A DNA stretch of 64,000 nt from Schoenoplectus triqueter (lineage: Eukaryota > Streptophyta > Magnoliopsida > Poales > Cyperaceae), in contig CAXKVV010000058.1 in the NCBI GenBank assembly GCA_964058805.1, positions 62,001 through 126,000 on the forward strand. The letters are read 5' to 3'. The notes under the pieces are model-generated. The model was not told the DNA's origin, did not search any database, and worked only from the letters and a program-made list of their open reading frames with translations. The position numbers and the translations under genes are program-made. Shown here one piece after another: positions 61,999-64,000 of this stretch; position 1 is the first letter of the stretch, and each line of letters opens with the position of its first letter.

Positions 61999-63559
61999 CT
62001 AGCTGGCCGTTGGCGGCTGCTGAGGAGGAGCTGGAAAAGGGTACCCACTGCGGGGCCTGTTAAACAACGCAGCAAACGAGTTTGGCCGATGGTCAGATGC
62101 CGTCGGGGGTGCAGCAGAAGTGGAGGCAGCATTTGATGCAGCACCGACAACTGATGATGACGAGGTGGCAGCGGAGGCGACACGCTCACACGAAGGGCAC
62201 ATTGACAGAGTCGTTGCAGGCAGATGCATGTAAAATGGATGTGCGGTTTTCAATGCACGCAGCTCCGCCAACTCCTTTTGCAAGCGCCGATTCTCCTCCG
62301 TCAGAGTCTCACAGCATCGTTTCAAGTACTCGCAATCCACCTCCGTTTGTTTCAACTTTGTCCTGTAAAAAATACACCGAATTATAACAGTTTTTTATTT
62401 CCATGGTTAATTTACAAAAAAAAAAGAAAAGGAAAGGAAATGATTGAGCCTCAGAGAGAGGATTGTAGTGTAAACATGTGACCAACACACACAAAGGTCC
62501 CCCACATAAGAGGAAGATATATTTTGGATGGGGACAAACTGCAGCAGTGGTTGTTATCCCTTTCCAAAGACAACACCAGAACTAAATAAGCTGGGAACAC
62601 TGCAACTGTATCTAGCAAAATTAATTATTTAATAAATTAAATAATTAAAGCAGATTAATCAACACGTTTAATTATTAATTATTCTTCGAATTAATAAATA
62701 AATTAATTAAACAACTGCAATACCTGGCCCTCCTGTTCTGGAACCAGACCTCCACTTGCCTCGGCCGAAGATTCAGTTGCTTGGCCAGCGCCAGCTTCTG
62801 CTTCTATTGTTTTAAACAAATAAAAAGCAAAACCAAATCAATATGTATTTCACTTTCATATATTTCACTTTCATAATTAAAAAAATAGGGAAGAAAAAAA
62901 TACATGTAAACAACGTACAGGATTGAGTGTATTGTGCTCCTTGAAGCTTTCTTCAAGAAACGCCGACTGCTCCTTGGAAAGCCGGAGCTTTTTCCTCGAA
63001 GAACCGGTCTCGTCCTCATCACTTGCCCGAGAATGTGACCCGTCAGCAGCCTTCCTCTCGGGATCTCCGTTTCCAGCGGACGCCCCACCACTGGTCGTCT
63101 CGGCGGCGCCACGGCGTGCTGAGAAGTCCATCTGGAAGGAGGACACGGCGCTGTTGGGGGAAGAAGACAGCGCCGCGCCTTCCTCCATTTCGTCAGCTGA
63201 AGGCACCTGGTTCACATCAAAACCTCTGATGGAAACCTCTAGATTCCCTACATCATATCAGTTAAAACGATTGATTATTTTTCTGTTTGAATTTTTACAA
63301 TATGGGCATGCGATTTGGGAGAGAAATTTTCGGAGAGGGTTTTACTGTTTTGGTTGTTGGAAGGCCAGGCGAAGCTGAGCGGGAGGAGGCTAAGATGCAC
63401 CGGCGGCTCACATGACCGAGGCGTTGCCTCCGGTTCAATTTCTCTCACTCGGGTAGGCTCTCCTCTTTTACCAGATCCCACTCCGAGACTCAGAACTAGC
63501 TCTTTACCCGCATCCGGTAGCCCCTGTTGAGACTCGCCTAAGCTTAAACCTAACTCCAT
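61999..63559 (-). CDS. Class II HD-Zip transcription factor (HAT14-like), 4 exons
   Basis: Exons in gene order 63559-63346, 63247-62919, 62803-62724 and 62362-61999; 328 residues, GT-AG junctions, all in frame. N-terminus MELGLSLG, then ELVLSLGVG (about 20-28), carries LxLxL repression motifs. An acidic Ser-rich linker precedes the homeodomain (about 154-211), which shows [20 protein letters not shown] and the recognition helix [13 protein letters not shown] leucine zipper starts right after it. CPSCE is at 263-267, the redox-sensitive motif that defines class II with the zipper. The class binds CAATNATTG-type sites as dimers and mostly represses, acting in shade, auxin and leaf polarity responses. 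The C-terminal [21 protein letters not shown] is closest, from memory, to HAT14; the exact orthologue is uncertain. Looks intact. Confidence 0.93.
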
Positions 63560-63630
63560 TAGAGACAGAAAGTGAAGCAGGAAGGGGGGTAGATTAGTAG
63601 AGGGGAAGACAAAAAAAGCGGGTCTGAAGG

Positions 63631-63640
63631 GGTCTTATAG
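63631..63640 (-). promoter_or_regulatory. Candidate TATA box of the HD-Zip gene
   Basis: CTATAAGACC on the minus strand, about 72-82 bp upstream of the ATG; the GA-rich sequence between would be the leader. The short distance implies a leader of about 45 nt. Confidence 0.5.
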
Positions 63641-64000
63641 AGAAAGAGGATTGAGAGAGGATCCGTATGAACTGGGTCTTTGACCGACAAAAGGTTGACT
63701 AGGTGCACGTGAGTTGGATTTTTAATTTCCTTCTTATTATTGTTATTATTATATGAAGCAGAATGGGCGTGAGAGAGAGGAAAGGAACCAATAATTCAAA
63801 CTATCATTGGAATCCTGTATCTTTTCTTTTTTTCCCCTTTTATAAATATCACCTCCAATCTTTGTTAGAAAGCACAAGCTGAATTTTCCCCGTATAATTT
63901 GGGATACGCTCCTGAGGGTCTGTTCGGCTGCTACAAATTGGTGGGAGTGGGTTGTGGGTTCTAATGGCGAACCACCTTGTTCTTAGGGTGTGTTTGGATA
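63641..64000. other. HD-Zip upstream region
   Basis: Non-coding. Contains a GAGAGAGGAAAGG stretch near 63771, GTCTTTGACCGACAAAAGGTTGACT with two W-box-like TTGAC cores (near 63678 and 63693), and CACGTGAG (63706), a G-box-like element. At 63984 a GGTGTGTTTGGATA end may start another TIR element that runs out of the window. Confidence 0.4.

Noticed and set aside
62923..63378. 151-codon frame on the plus strand over the HD-Zip gene
   Set aside because: Antisense to HD-Zip exons 1-2; no independent evidence.
1..64000. tRNA or rRNA genes
   Set aside because: No cloverleaf with A and B boxes and no rRNA core sequence was recognised; the tRNA-like words at 2553 and 34521 are retrotransposon primer sites.

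Overview
The window is nuclear DNA of a flowering plant, almost certainly a eudicot. It is AT-rich, has long intergenic stretches packed with transposon remains, and its genes have GT-AG introns. I recognise three host genes: a kinetochore NDC80 gene (minus strand, 4 exons, 13291-17172), a glutamate decarboxylase gene, GAD (plus strand, 8 exons, 28172-39017), and a class II HD-Zip transcription factor gene (minus strand, 4 exons, 61999-63559). No species can be named from the sequence alone.

Layout. 1-12915 is a nested pair of Ty1/Copia retrotransposons. A complete, structurally young element (452-10223, two 2,100-bp LTRs with three observed differences, 5-bp duplication CTTTC) sits inside an older, decayed relative split between gag and protease. 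13291-17172 is NDC80, with a small hAT-type MITE in intron 2 and an E2F-type site upstream. 17.3-27.6 kb is gene-free: a LINE relic (minus), a decayed Copia (plus) with one recognisable LTR, and AT-rich sequence. 27.87-39.02 kb is GAD; its second intron was enlarged to 6.8 kb by a 5.3-kb antisense Copia element with 142/143-bp LTRs. A second GAD-like first exon of the same length and phase lies 297 bp upstream of the main one. 39.3-61.6 kb is a repeat landscape: four hAT-type MITEs or MITE-like elements, a CACTA-like non-autonomous element, a long-terminal-inverted-repeat element, a GC-rich foldback element, a 149-bp triple tandem repeat, a decayed Copia (minus) and several small tandem duplications. 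62.0-63.6 kb is the HD-Zip II gene, and the window ends in its upstream region.

The three host genes are unrelated in function (chromosome segregation, GABA synthesis, transcriptional repression), and nothing suggests co-regulation. The most informative observations are: (1) the tandem GAD first exons, either an alternative N-terminus or the relic of a tandem paralogue; (2) a Copia element with near-identical LTRs but a dead coding region lacking most of RNase H, implying recent mobilisation in trans; (3) the foldback element built of repeated 21-bp palindromes; (4) a GAD whose C-terminal calmodulin-binding region looks weakened. Exon boundaries were placed by reading conserved protein sequence across GT/AG sites and have not been checked against transcripts.
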